64,000 nucleotides of DNA from Boswellia sacra. Lineage: Eukaryota; Streptophyta; Magnoliopsida; Sapindales; Burseraceae. Position numbers and translations under genes: made by a program. The notes below the pieces were generated by a model, which did no database searches, was not told where the DNA came from, and saw only the letters and a list, made by a program, of their open reading frames with translations. Positions 12,610 through 23,303 of this stretch are shown piece by piece. The DNA lies in NCBI GenBank assembly GCA_013180625.2, contig SNVD02012239.1, positions 434,001 through 498,000 of the forward strand, written 5' to 3'. How positions within the stretch are numbered: position 1 is the first letter of the stretch; every line of letters begins with the position of its first letter.

Positions 12610-13906
12610 GGGATGAAAGAAATTGAAGGCATATGTTTGGATATGTCTAAAATAAAAGAGATACACTTAAATCCCCATGCCTTCAAAAAGATGCATCAAT
12701 TGAGATTCTTGAAATTCTATAACTTGTCATGGCAGAAAAGATGCAGAAAAAGGTGCTTGTTTCTCAAGGCCTTGACTCTATTTCAACTGAGTTAAGGTAT
12801 CTCTCCTGGGTTGGATGCCCTTCGAAATCACTTGAGCCAAATTTTTTCCCTGAGAATCTTACTATGCTTGACTTGCCCAATAGCAATGTTAAACAACTTT
12901 GGAACGGTGTTCAGGTATATTTTCAAATTTTCTTGAAAAATTTGTTAATTTACATATTTTAATATACTAATTTAATTTCTATTTTTTTAAGCATCTTGTT
13001 AACTTAAAAGAACTCAACCTCGAGTACTCGAAGCATCTAACTGAAATACCAGACCTTCTACTGGCCTCAAATCTTAAAGTACTCAAACTTCAAAGGCTGT
13101 ACAACTCTTGCGCGTCCTCCAAGTAACATTTATTCAAAATCTCTTCACATTGTTAATCTATAGGACTGCTCAAGTCTTAAGACAGCTCCATCATTTCCAT
13201 GTAATGTGATTTACTTAGATTTGAGAGGAACCGTAATAATAAAATTTCCCCTGATCGAAACATCCATCAAGAAAAGTTGTATTGGACCTTGAAGAGTGTT
13301 CAAGGCTTGAGAGTCAACAAGCAGCTACAGTAAGTCTCCCTCCCCCCCTTTTTCTCTTCCTGCTCTCTCTCTCTTTAGCTTCTCAACGCTTGGCAAGATT
13401 GGCCCACAGAATATTTAGAAGCTTTGAAGGAACTCAAAAGTTGCTAGAATTGCCATAAGAGAATTACAGTTATCCATCGTTTATTTTTCAAAAGCTGTAA
13501 GATTTAAGCACTTATGGATTTCATTTTGTCTTTTCTACCAGGCTTTTGCTCTCTAAATAGACTATACATGACTGGTTGCAGTCAAATCAAAGAGTTACCC
13601 AACAATCTTGGCTCGTTCTGCGCAATAGAGGTGTTATATTTAGGTGAAACAAATATTGAAAGTATTCCAGGAAGCATCAAAGACCTTCTCAACTTGTTTT
13701 TACTTGAAGTAAATGATCGCAAGAGACTTCAATCCCTACCAGAGCTTCCAAAGAGCCTAAGGTTTTTGCATGCCCACAATTGCGTATCATTGGAAGATGT
13801 ATCAGATTCATCATTTCTATTCTCAAAACAGCAATTGCATCTGGATGACAGTGCTGACTTCCCCAATTGCTTAAAGCTAGATTTCTCTTTCACCGATAAT
13901 TCATGA
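12610..13906 (+). pseudogene. Leucine-rich-repeat exons of the TNL pseudogene
   Basis: The first LRR exon (12610-12914) encodes MHQLRFLKFYNLSW and, after a frameshift near 12735, LRYLSWVGCPSKSLEPNF and LDLPNSNVKQLWNGVQ. The next (from 12992) starts HLVNLKELNLEYSKHLTEIP and is broken around 13100-13500. It recovers a 130-codon frame at 13514-13906 with LYMTGCSQIKELPNNLGSF and SLPELPKSLRFLHAHNC. LRRs in this family recognise ligands or guard partners. Confidence 0.85.
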
Positions 13907-14020
13907 AGTGAATGCCCAAGGGTTATTTATCTATGACTTCCATTAATCTAAAGAAAAAAGAAAAAAAAAAGGGAAGGAATTTGTAATGATGTTACTAAGT
14001 GATGACTTTCTTGGTACAGG

Positions 14021-14348
14021 GATATTCCTCTTCTTCCAAAGTTGACGCTAAGACCTATTATCCTGGAAGCGAAATTCCTGGGTGGCTCATGAGCTTTCAA
14101 ACTACAGGTCTTCCATGACTATTGAGCATCCATCAGCTTCAAACCTTCTTGGTTATGCTCTCTATGCTGTCGAAGATTTTCAAGATACTTCTACTGTAGA
14201 GTCTTCTAAGCTTTTGCGTTATTCTTCAGGTGTTTACTGTGATTGCGTGTCCAAATGCATATATGGTGGTTAGACCGAACACCGCCTTGCCTATATGAGG
14301 ATCTGGTCATGCGGACTTTATGGTGGCGATTCAGTCATCCGGCGAGAT
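14021..14348 (+). pseudogene. Post-LRR (C-JID) segment of the TNL, upstream of the insertion
   Basis: Follows an acceptor at TTGGTACAG. It encodes YPGSEIPGWL (14057-14086), the usual start of the C-terminal jelly-roll domain of TNLs. After a frame change come MTIEHPSASNLLGYALYAV and, past a TAG near 14276, RIWSCGLYGGDSVIR. It is cut at 14348 by a copia element; GAGAT (14344-14348) is repeated at 19249-19253. Confidence 0.85.
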
Positions 14349-14796
14349 TGTTAAAGTTAATGCAGAATATATTAATTTTTTTATGTTATTTGTTCCTATT
14401 TTTATGTAACTAGTGGTTAGTCCATGTTAATTATTGAGTCCTAAATTATAGCATTTAGTGGAGTATTTTTTAAGGAGTGACATGAGTGACGGTGATCAAG
14501 GGTTGAGGTAGTGCTTAGTGGTACTTATATTTAGGAAGACATGAGTAGCGGTGGTCATGGGCTTAGTTAGTGTCTTAGTGGCACTAATGTTTAGGAGTCA
14601 TGTTAATCTTTGTATGCCTATATAAAGACTTATTTCCATTTCAATAATTTATGTAGAATTTCTTCACAATATAATCTTTTATTTTGTGCTTACCTCTCTT
14701 ACTCTAATCAGTATTGAGAGAAGTTTCAATTGTATTTGCTCAACTTTTAAGTGTCGAGTCTTTGATTTTGTTTGCCAAGTCTCATTTAAATCAACA
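14349..14796 (+). repeat. 5' LTR of copia element 2
   Basis: Begins TGTTAAAGTT and ends AAATCAACA. It is the same length as 18801-19248 and differs at about 15 positions. A TATA-like CCTATATAAAG is near 14619. Confidence 0.95.
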
Positions 14797-14825
14797 TCTA
14801 GTATCAGAGCCAGGTTGTTTTCAGA

Positions 14826-17800
14826 ATGGCAAATAATGCTAGTTTGGTTTCTACACAACCAACAATTCCTCTATTTCAAGGCAGTGGGTATGATGTTTGG
14901 AGCACAAAGATGAGGACTTTTTTTATCTCTCAAGATTTATGGGAGCTGGTGAAGAATGGCTACTCAGATGAAGGAGTCTCTACAGAGAATCTCAAAGATA
15001 TTCAGAAGAAAGATGCCAAAGCCTTGTTTGTCATTCAACAAGCTGTTGTTGATTCGATTTTTCCACGTATTTCTGCAGCGACAAATGCAAAGGAGGCATG
15101 GGATGCATTACAGAAAGCGTATCAGGGTAATGCAAAGGTGCTCACTGTAAAGCTTCAAACTCTTCGTAGAAAATTTGAAACTTCACTGATGAAGGATGGT
15201 GAGTCAATTCATGATTATTTTTGCTCTTTGATGGAAATTGTGAATCAAATCAGAAAATTTGGTGAGAATTTATCTGATGAGAAAGTTGTTGAAAAAATTT
15301 TGAGAAGCTTGCCTTTTAAATATGATCATATTGTGGCTGCAATATAAGAATCTAAGGATTTAAGTGTACTAACTATTGATGAGTTGCTTGGTTCGCTTCT
15401 ATCTCATGAAGATAGGTTCAAAAGATATGATGAGCAAGTTGTGGAAAATGCTTTTCATACTAATTTGTAGATTTCCAAGGAAAAGCCAAGCAATACCAAC
15501 AATGGGAACAATAAGAAAGGGCATGGAAACAACTATTCTCGTGATAAGAAAGGAGGAAAAAAATTTGGCCACTCAGGTAACAATCAACAACAAAATGAGA
15601 ATGGTAGCAAAGGTGAGAGTAGTAATCGAAAGCCTCAATGTTATTATTGCAAAAGATATGGGCATATAGAACGATATTGTAGGCTTAAACAACAACAAGC
15701 AAAATTTGTTGAAGAGAAAAAAGAAAAGGAAGAATCTGAAAGTTTATTTTTTGCCTACTACTCTGGTAATGAATTATCTCATGATATTTGGTATATTGAT
15801 AGTGGTTGCAGCGACCATATGTCAGCAAATTTGGAGTCCTTTATTAGCTTGGATAAGTCAGAAAATATTCAAGTTAAGATGGGCGATGGAACAATTAGAG
15901 AAGCTATGGTAGAGGTACTGTGAAGGCTAAATCATGTGAAATAAAAAATGTTTTATTTGTTCCTGAGTTAGATACAAATTTTTTAAGTGTGGGGCAATTT
16001 TTACTCGAAGGTTTTTCACTTGTTTTTGAAGATTTGACATGTTTTGTGTTCAGTGACAAGGTTAAAAATAATTTGTTGTTGAAAGTTCCTATGGCCAAGA
16101 ACAAAATTTTTCCTCTTACCCTTGATAGTGACATGCTTGCTTGCAAGGCTTCATTATTAGAGGAAAGTTGGTTGTGGCATCTTAGATATGGGCATTTGAA
16201 TTTTGGAAGCTTGGAAACTTTGTCTCAACAAAATTTAGTAGTGGGTTTGCCTAGCAAAATTGAACATATTGTCGACAAATGTGAAAGTTGTGTGTTTGAA
16301 AAGCAGCACAGAAATTCCTTTCCAAAAGGAACAGCAAGAAGAGCTACTAAGCCGATTGAGCTAGTCCATGCAGACCTTTGCGGGCCCATGCGAGTTTCTT
16401 CTCTTAATAACAACTTATATTTTGTTGTTTTTGTTGATGATTTTAGCAGGATGATGTGGGTGTATTTTGCTAAAGAAAAATCGGATGCTTTGCCTATTTT
16501 CAAGAAATTCAAGAATCATGTTGAAAAGCAAAGCGGATTCTCCTTGAAGATCTTGAGAACTGATCGTGGTGGTGAGTTTGTTTCCAATGTGTTTGACAAA
16601 TTTTGTAAAGAATTTGGCATTAGAAGGCAATTGACAGCTAGCTATACACCCCAACAAAATGGAGTAGCAGAGAGGAAAAATAGAAGTCTTGTAGAGATGG
16701 CTAAAAGCATGCTCAAAGCAAAGGATCTTCCAAAGAAATTTTGGGCAGAAGCTGTCCACACTGCAGCCTATATCCTTAATAGAAGTCCCACATCTGCATT
16801 ACGAAACCAAACTCCTTTTGAAGCTTGGAATGGTTGGAAGCCGAAGGTAACATATTTTAGGGTTTTTGGTTCTATTGCGTATGTTTATGTACCTTCTCAA
16901 AAGCGACATAAACTTGATGACAATAGCATGAAATGCATATTTGTGGGATATAGTAATGAGACAAAAGGATATAGACTTTTTAATCCTCTCACAAAACAAC
17001 TAATTATTAGTCGTGATGTTGTGTTTGATGAGAGAAATGCTTGGAATTGGGAAGAATTACAACAATCTCCAGGTGTAATTTTTGAGAATGAGGTGGAGCA
17101 TGACATTCAGATTAGAGAATGCTCAAATCCATCTACATCAAGAGGCAGCCAACTAACTTCACCAAGTTCTGCATCTCCAGAAACACCTCCAATAAAGATG
17201 AAGGCTTTGGAAGAAATATATGAGCAATCTGAAATATGTCAGTTCACTCAAGTTACTGAGCCCAGTATTTTCCAAGAAGCTGTGAAACATAAAGAATGGT
17301 GTGTAGCAATAGATGAAGAAATCAAGGCATTCGAGAAAAATAAAACATGGGAGCTTGTTGACTTACCTGATGACAAGGAAGTTGTGGGGCTGAAATGGAT
17401 CTATAAGACAAAATATAGATCAGATGGTTCAATTCAAAAATTCAAAGCAAGGCTAGTTGCCAAGGGCTACATGTAGCGTGAAGGTATTGATTTCGATGAA
17501 ACTTTTGCACCAGTAGCTAGATTTGACACTATTAGAACTATTTTAGCTATAGCAGCTCACATGAAATGGAGTGTCTTTCAGTTTGATGTCAAGTCTGCAT
17601 TTCTGAATGGTTTTTTGGATGAGGAGGTTTATGTACAACAGCCCCAAGGTTATGAAATTCCTGGTGAAGAAAGCAAAGTTTATCGGTTAAAAAAGGCACT
17701 TTATGGCTTGAAACAAGCCCCAAGGGCTTGGTATGATCGAATCAATGGTCATTTCAAGCAAAATGGGTACAAGAGAAGTGAAAATGAGCCCACCTTATAT

Positions 17801-18793
17801 GTCAAAACAAAAGGCACAACTGAGGTACTTATTGTTTGTCTCTATGTTGATGATCTTATTTATACTGGTAATAGTGTTGCTTTGATAGATGAATTCAAGT
17901 CTATTATGGTTAATGAATTTGAGATGACTGATCTTGGCTTGATGAATTATTTTCTTGGACTTGAGGTGAAACAATGTGATGCTGGAATTTTTCTTTCTCA
18001 AGAAAAATATGTAAATAATCTTCTTGAGAAATTTAAATTGAAAGATTGCAATCCAGTAAAGACTCCAATAAATTCCAATCAAAAATTCAGTTTGAATGAT
18101 GGGGAAGAAAAAATTGATGGTCATATTTATCGGAGTATAATTAAGAGTTTATTGTATTTGACAAATAGTCGGCCTAATATTATGCAAGCTATATTTCTTT
18201 TGTCAAGGTTTATGCAAAGTCCAAGCAAAATTCATTATGGGGCAGCCAAGAGGATTCTGAGATATTTAAAAGGGACTATCTCTTATGATATTCAGTACAC
18301 AAATGTAGCTGACTTCAAGTTATGTGGGTTTTCTAATAGTGACTGGGCAGGTTCAATTGATGATCGTAGAAGCACAACAGGCTATGTTTTTAATCTTGGC
18401 TCAGGTGTTATTTCCTAGAGCTCTAAAAAGCAATCATCTACAGCACTTTCATCCTCTGAAGCAGAGTATATGGCAGCTACTTCAGCAGCATGTCAAGCAA
18501 TTTGGCTCAGGAGAATTTTAGAAGACATGATGCAGCCTCAAAATAAGCCAACAATTATCTTTTGTGATAATCAGTCCACAATTGCAATGACAAAAAATTC
18601 AGTTTTTCATAGTCGTACAAGACACATTGAGATACGATATCACCTCATTAGAGAATTGGTGGAGAAAGGAAGCATTAAGGTGTCATACTGCAGTACTGAT
18701 GATCAATTGGCTGATGTGTTTACAAAGCCTGTACCTACAAAGAAATTTCAACATTTTAGAGATTTATTAGGCATTGTAAACATTCTGCATTAA
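14826..18793 (+). pseudogene. Copia gag-pol polyprotein, broken by stops and one frameshift
   Basis: Gag starts at ATG 14826, about 15 bases after the primer-binding site. A zinc knuckle CYYCKRYGHIERYC lies near 15640-15680, and the protease motif YIDSGCSDHM near 15795. Integrase follows with the WLWHLRYGHLNFG and CESC zinc-binding pairs (16170-16290), LRTDRGGEF (16554) and TPQQNGVAERKN (16648). RT has KALYGLKQAPRAWY (17692) and YVDD (17845). RNase H has SSEAEYMAA and ends at TAA 18793. In-frame stops occur at about 15345, 15468, 17474 and 18416. A one-base loss near 15905 shifts the frame between protease and integrase. The longest intact piece is 15920-17476. It cannot supply its own proteins. 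Confidence 0.94.
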
Positions 18794-18800
18794 GGGGGAG

Positions 18801-19248
18801 TGTTAAAGTTAATGCAGAATATATTAATATTTTTATGTTATTTGTTCCTATTTTTATGTAACTAGTGGTTAGTCCATGTTAATTATTGAGTCCTAAGTTA
18901 TAGCATTTAGTGGAGTATTTTTTAAGGAGTGACATAAGTGATGGTGGTCATGGGTTGAGGTAGTGCTTAGTGGTACTTATATTTAGGAAGACATGAGTAG
19001 TGGTGGTCATGAGCTTAGTTAGTGTCTTAGTGGCACTAATGTTTAGGAGTCATGTTAATCTTTGTACGCCTATATAAAGGCTTATTTCCATTTCAATAAT
19101 TTATATAGAATTTCTTCACAATATAATCTTTTATTTTGTGCTTACCTCTCTTACTCTAATCAGTATTGAGAGAAGTTCCAATTGTGTTTGCTCAACTTTT
19201 GAGTGTTGAGTCTTTGATTTTGTTTGCCAAGTCTCATTTAAATCAACA
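18801..19248 (+). repeat. 3' LTR of copia element 2
   Basis: Directly follows the purine tract AAGGGGGAG and ends CA at 19248 before the target duplication GAGAT. Confidence 0.95.
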
Positions 19249-19660
19249 GAGATCACATGTATCTTAATTATAGTCTTAATCAATCTAGTTGGCATTGGAA
19301 CTCTTTGTTTGATTTAACTTCCGAGGCACACATCAAATTTCGTTTAGATGGGAATTTCAAGGTGAAAAAATGTGGTATTCACTTCTTTTATGACCATGGT
19401 GATAAGAGACAGAAGATGTTCAGATATGTATAATATATTTTACATTCGAAAAGTTTTAATTGGGATGAAGAAGAGGAGGAAGAGCAAGATCATGTGTTCT
19501 TGAATTCCCTTGAAGGCGGGGAACCAATGGAAGAAGCCTACACAAGTTCTGATGGTGATGAAATGGAAGAGGAAGAGGAATCAAAGAAGAAACGCAGCAG
19601 AAGTTTCAACTCTAATGACGAACCACACGATCCTATAGATCGAAAATTTCCAATTAATTA
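19249..19660 (+). pseudogene. C-terminal end of the TNL, downstream of the copia insertion
   Basis: Continues the post-LRR domain (DHMYLNYSLNQSSWHWNSLF, then KVKKCGIHFFYDHGDKRQKM) in the same frame as the sequence before the insertion. A TAA follows RYV near 19432. The same frame then runs on through an acidic stretch (DEEEEEEQDH), a second acidic run EMEEEEESKKKRSRSF with a basic KKKRSR patch, and ends with TAA at 19658-19660. The tail could once have acted as a nuclear-localisation segment, but that is inference. Confidence 0.8.
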
Positions 19661-20760
19661 AAGTTAGATGCTTCTGCATAGTATTTTTTCCACATCTTCA
19701 CTTGGTTTCGTTTGTCTCTTTTTGTTGCATCAGGAACTTCAGATGATTTTGGACGTGTTGCTATTTACATTACTTCTGTTAATTAATTTCAATTATCATA
19801 TTCATCCCACCTGAAAGATTACGAGTTATATGTTTCTCCATTTTAATATTGATTTTTATTACTTCAATTTAAACATTTTTTATTCTGCTTAAGGATCATA
19901 TTAATGTTGCGTACCAAAATATTTTTATTACACCCATTTTTTCTATGAGCAATATTATACTTACAATCAATTTCTACAACTAACTCTCTATAATTTGAGT
20001 TAATAAAATTTCACTAAAGAGTAAAAAATAGAGTTGATAAAATTTTACTAGGTAGTAAAAATTAAAAATTGAAAATGGAAGTTATACATAGCATGGTGAT
20101 TATCTTTCCCGTAAAATTTTGTTAACTTTAGTTGTAAGGAGTTTGTAGTAGATGTAAAATTATTTATTTTCTACGACACTAAACGATTAAAATTTTAATT
20201 TTTTTTAATTTTATCCATCCTTGAGAACTCCAAAGATAATTTTGATTAAATTATCATCTTTTCTTTCCATACCTGTCTATTAAGACTTCCTAATTAAATT
20301 ATCATCTTTTCTTTCCATAACTGTCTATTGACAGTTCCTCTTTGCACAAATATAAAAGGTCTCTCCTAACAATCTTAGAATTAATGTCAAGAAAACTTTG
20401 CAGCCAGTGGAAGTAAATTTTAATTTTTACATGCAGTAAGAAACTTTGGATCTTTAAAAATTCTTGTGTCATATATCAGTTCGAATAACGATTATATTAG
20501 GAAGTTTTTAGGTGTGGTTACTTTTATCCGACTTATCTGACTTGATCGGATTGACCCGGCCTGATATGATTGTGATTGAGTGTCCCCTTCTGAATATCTG
20601 ATTTCGATTACCTTTTAAGGTAACCTACCGATCTAGCTAGTTCCGATACTAATTACTAAATCGATCCTAGGTCTGCTCTATATATAATTTGGCCACTAGA
20701 ATAGATCTTCACACGAATATTGGTTAATATTGATTTTAATCATGAGTATAAATTAATTAA
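19661..20760. other. AT-rich DNA 3' of the TNL
   Basis: No gene seen. A 48-bp tandem duplication lies at 20245-20340, each copy starting ATTAAATTATCATCTTTTCT. Confidence 0.6.
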
Positions 20761-20934
20761 GGGAGGATATTTTGACACAAGAGTAGACACAATTTTTTAG
20801 TCATTAATATACAAAATCCAATGGTTGAGATGATCGATGAGTTGGTAGCATTAAATGCATCTTGTTGACTTTCAATCTCAACCATTGAATTTTATAAGAT
20901 CAGTGGCTAAAGATTTGTGTTAAAATACCCTCTC
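20761..20934. mobile_element. Short MITE with terminal inverted repeats, 174 bp
   Basis: The left end GGGAGGATATTTTGACACAA and the right end (reverse complement GAGAGGGTATTTTAACACAA) pair over about 65-70 bases, including CCAATGGTTGAGAT on the left against TCAATGGTTGAGAT. The flanks are ATTAATT-rich on both sides, so the target duplication is ambiguous. The superfamily is not assigned. Confidence 0.7.
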
Positions 20935-21328
20935 TCATTAATTGATTACATAACAGTTAATGTTCAACTGCGAGAATATAATTTATTGTGCGAAAGTGAC
21001 AAACAAATTAATGAATTTTCTACCAAAGGATTGAATTGAGAATTATATTGAAATTACATTCTGATCTGCAAGTAATCTTTTATTTTGTGAAAATGGAAAT
21101 GTTTTGAATTCTAATAAAAGTTAATAAGATATATATACTGAATAACTAAATAATAGATTATGTTTGTATATAAATTTGTGAGTCCAAATTATTGACAAAA
21201 ATTATTGCAGGTCTTCTCGCATAAAAATAAATAAAATAAAATAAAAAAAGAAGAAGTTATTGTTATTATCAATGATGCCGGCCAGGTTTGTCACAATGAC
21301 TAGGTATGTAAAATAAGTGATTTAAAAT

Positions 21329-21384
21329 TAGCTGAAATTTGAGCTAATAATTTAATTAGCTGAAATTTGAGCTAATAATTTAGT
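21329..21384. repeat. 28-bp tandem duplication
   Basis: Two adjacent copies of a unit beginning GCTGAAATTTGAGCTAATAA, starting at 21331 and 21359, almost identical. Confidence 0.8.
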
Positions 21385-21429
21385 GGAACTTACCAACGGC
21401 TTCCTAAGATGTATTTATATAGTGATTAG

Positions 21430-22370
21430 TAGGGATGACAAAATTTGGGTGTGTCTGCAAGTGCAGGTTTTACATTTCGACACTCGGACTGGATGATGTG
21501 GCGTCCTCCCTAGTCACTGGATTTTCCATAGATTTTTTTTCATGCAGTGCACGTGTGATTTTCCCTGGATATGTAATTTCCTCTTCCCCCACCCGCGACC
21601 ACCCCACCTCACAAACCCCCCAACCGCGCCACACCACCCCCTCCCTTCCCCCCCGCCCCGGTACACCCCCGGCCCGATTTTACCAAGAATAAATCCTTGG
21701 ATTTCTCTAGTTTGTGAATGATTTTTCTTGTTGGGCTGAACAAATTTCCTTTCAATTATTTTTGGGCTGACCGATTTAATGCAGAGCTCAAGTTCAGCCT
21801 ATTCAAGGTTCTTTGAATTATTTTGGGCCCTTTTAAAATTATATTGCAAAACCTTTCTTGTTTTACAAATGTGATGATGCTAGATATTAGTTTTAAATTA
21901 TTGTAAGAATTGATTTCAATTTATTTACTTTTTTTTTACTAGTAGAACCACAAATCAATAGTGATTTTAATGGTGGTTAGATCTCTGTCTCAACCATAAT
22001 AATATTTTGAAATACTAATAAAATGACAGTGACTCTCAAAATATAATTAATGGCCATCTAATTGGGCTTGGCAGTTTGGTTTTTAGCTTTAAAAAATAAT
22101 TAAACATCTTTTTTTTAACATTTTAAGTTTTTAACACATGAACAATAGTATTATAATAAATTATATATATGATATTAATTTTTCAAAATATATAGTATTT
22201 TGTCCGGTGTGGGTGCGGTGCAGGGAGGGTATATACAGCACCCGGGTATAAATCTACAATATTGCACCCGTCCCCGCACTTCAACCTTGCAAATCTGAAA
22301 AAAATTGCCCTCCAAAAATCTGGGAAAAAACCAAGTACCCGCGTAACCGAGTTTTTTTTGGCTCTCCCTA
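21430..22370. mobile_element. Non-autonomous hAT element, 941 bp
   Basis: The left end TAGGGATGACAAAA pairs with the right end TAGGGAGAGCCAAAA (reverse complement). A perfect 8-bp target duplication GTGATTAG lies at 21422-21429 and 22371-22378. The left terminus is the same as that of the hAT-like element at 4163. GC-rich subterminal blocks at 21583-21670 and 22200-22290 contrast with the AT-rich middle. The open frame at 21435-21692 crosses the C-rich block and is not a convincing gene. Confidence 0.9.
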
Positions 22371-22457
22371 GTGATTAGATGAATTTGCCTATAATTTAAG
22401 AAAGAAGTGGGTTAATGAATAACAACTGTCATGATTGAATTAATAACTGTCAATTAA

Positions 22458-23083
22458 GGATCTGTTTGTTTGGGTTTCTCTTAGTATAGCTTTTACAAAT
22501 TGAGCTTTTATTAAAAAGCTATTGGTTATTTGATGTAGTAAATATAAAAATACTTATTATAATTGAATTATCAAAAAAGACTTTATTATAAGGAAAGAGT
22601 GAGAGAAAACTTTTAAAAGAAATAAAAGGTATCTTTGGTGTTTCATAAATTAAAAAAAAAAAAAGAAAAACTCAAAAAGAGTTTATTGAAAAGCTTCAAA
22701 CTTAGAGCGTGTTTGTTTAGGCTTCTCTATTGGCTTAAAAGCTCTTTTAAATTTATTTTCTATTATTTGGCTGCCACCTAATAAGAGCTTATAGATAATT
22801 TAAAAAGTTATTTTGTCTTTTGGGAGAAGCCCAAAATTGAGACTTTTGAAAAAAGTTCTATATGAACTTTTTTTAAAGTTTTGAAATGTCTACGATACCT
22901 CTATTTAATTTTAAATATTTTACTTTATTCTTTCCTTATAACAAAACCTTATTGGTAATTTAATTATAATAAGTGCTTTCATATTTATCCCATCAAACAA
23001 TTAATAACCTTTTAATAAAAACTAAACTTTTGAACGTTCTACTTCAATAAGCTATTCTTGAAAAAGCTGAAACAAACAAATCC
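22458..23083. mobile_element. Tourist-like (PIF/Harbinger) MITE with long inverted arms
   Basis: The ends GGATCTGTTTGTTT and GGATTTGTTTGTTT (reverse complement) sit inside a TAA target duplication (22455-22457, 23084-23086). The two sides pair for about 200 bases: ACTTATTATAATTGAATTA near 22550 is matched in inverted form near 22960. A further end-like sequence GAGCGTGTTTGTTTAGGC at 22705 suggests a second, nested or fused copy. No transposase is present. Confidence 0.8.
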
Positions 23084-23303
23084 TAAGGCTTCTCATAGTA
23101 GACGTAAAAGAGTTTTTTTAATTACTCATAAGGTCTTCTTAAATGTAACCAAATAATAACAAAAAATAAAAAAGCTTTTATTATTTAAAAAGCTTTTGAA
23201 TAGTAAAGAAGCCGAAAAAAATGAGAAATAACTTTGATTTGACTGATTGAATCAAGGTACAACCAGATTTTCTTTTTCTGTCAGAAGTTATCTATTAGGT
23301 TTT

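Larger units (their letters stand above)
14349..19248 (+). mobile_element. Complete Ty1/copia retrotransposon, 4900 bp, defective coding
   Basis: Two 448-bp LTRs (14349-14796, 18801-19248) begin TG and end CA. They are flanked by a perfect 5-bp target duplication GAGAT (14344-14348, 19249-19253). The primer-binding site TAGTATCAGAGC (14799-14810, one mismatch to the usual Met-tRNA site) and the purine tract AAGGGGGAG (18792-18800) are in place. The coding order gag, protease, integrase, RT, RNase H is that of copia. About 15 LTR differences in 448 (about 3.5 percent by eye) suggest an insertion on the order of a million years old under common plant rates. Confidence 0.96.
10486..19660 (+). 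pseudogene. TIR-NBS-LRR (TNL) resistance gene, broken and split by a copia element
   Basis: TNL proteins are intracellular immune receptors. Domains read in order: TIR (10486-11060), NB-ARC (11279-12320), LRR (12610-12914 and 12992-13906), and a post-LRR (C-JID type) domain with PGSEIPGWL (14060-14085) continuing past a copia insertion to 19431, then an acidic and basic tail to TAA at 19658-19660. Intron borders are recognisable at 11060/11278, 12321/12609 and 12915/12991. Disabling changes include a TAA in the TIR exon (10816-10818), a frameshift near 10850, several frameshifts in NB-ARC, a frameshift near 12735, stops near 14276 and 19432, and the 4.9-kb insertion. Across the insertion the frame is continuous (codon ending 14348 to codon at 19254), so part of the decay may be later than, or independent of, the insertion. 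Confidence 0.92.

Noticed and set aside
15904..17106. Several minus-strand frames opposite the copia integrase
   Set aside because: They are antisense shadows of a clear plus-strand integrase.
21435..21692. 85-codon frame with a Pro/Thr/Ser-rich end
   Set aside because: It starts five bases inside a hAT terminus and crosses its C-rich subterminal block, so it is a by-product of that sequence.
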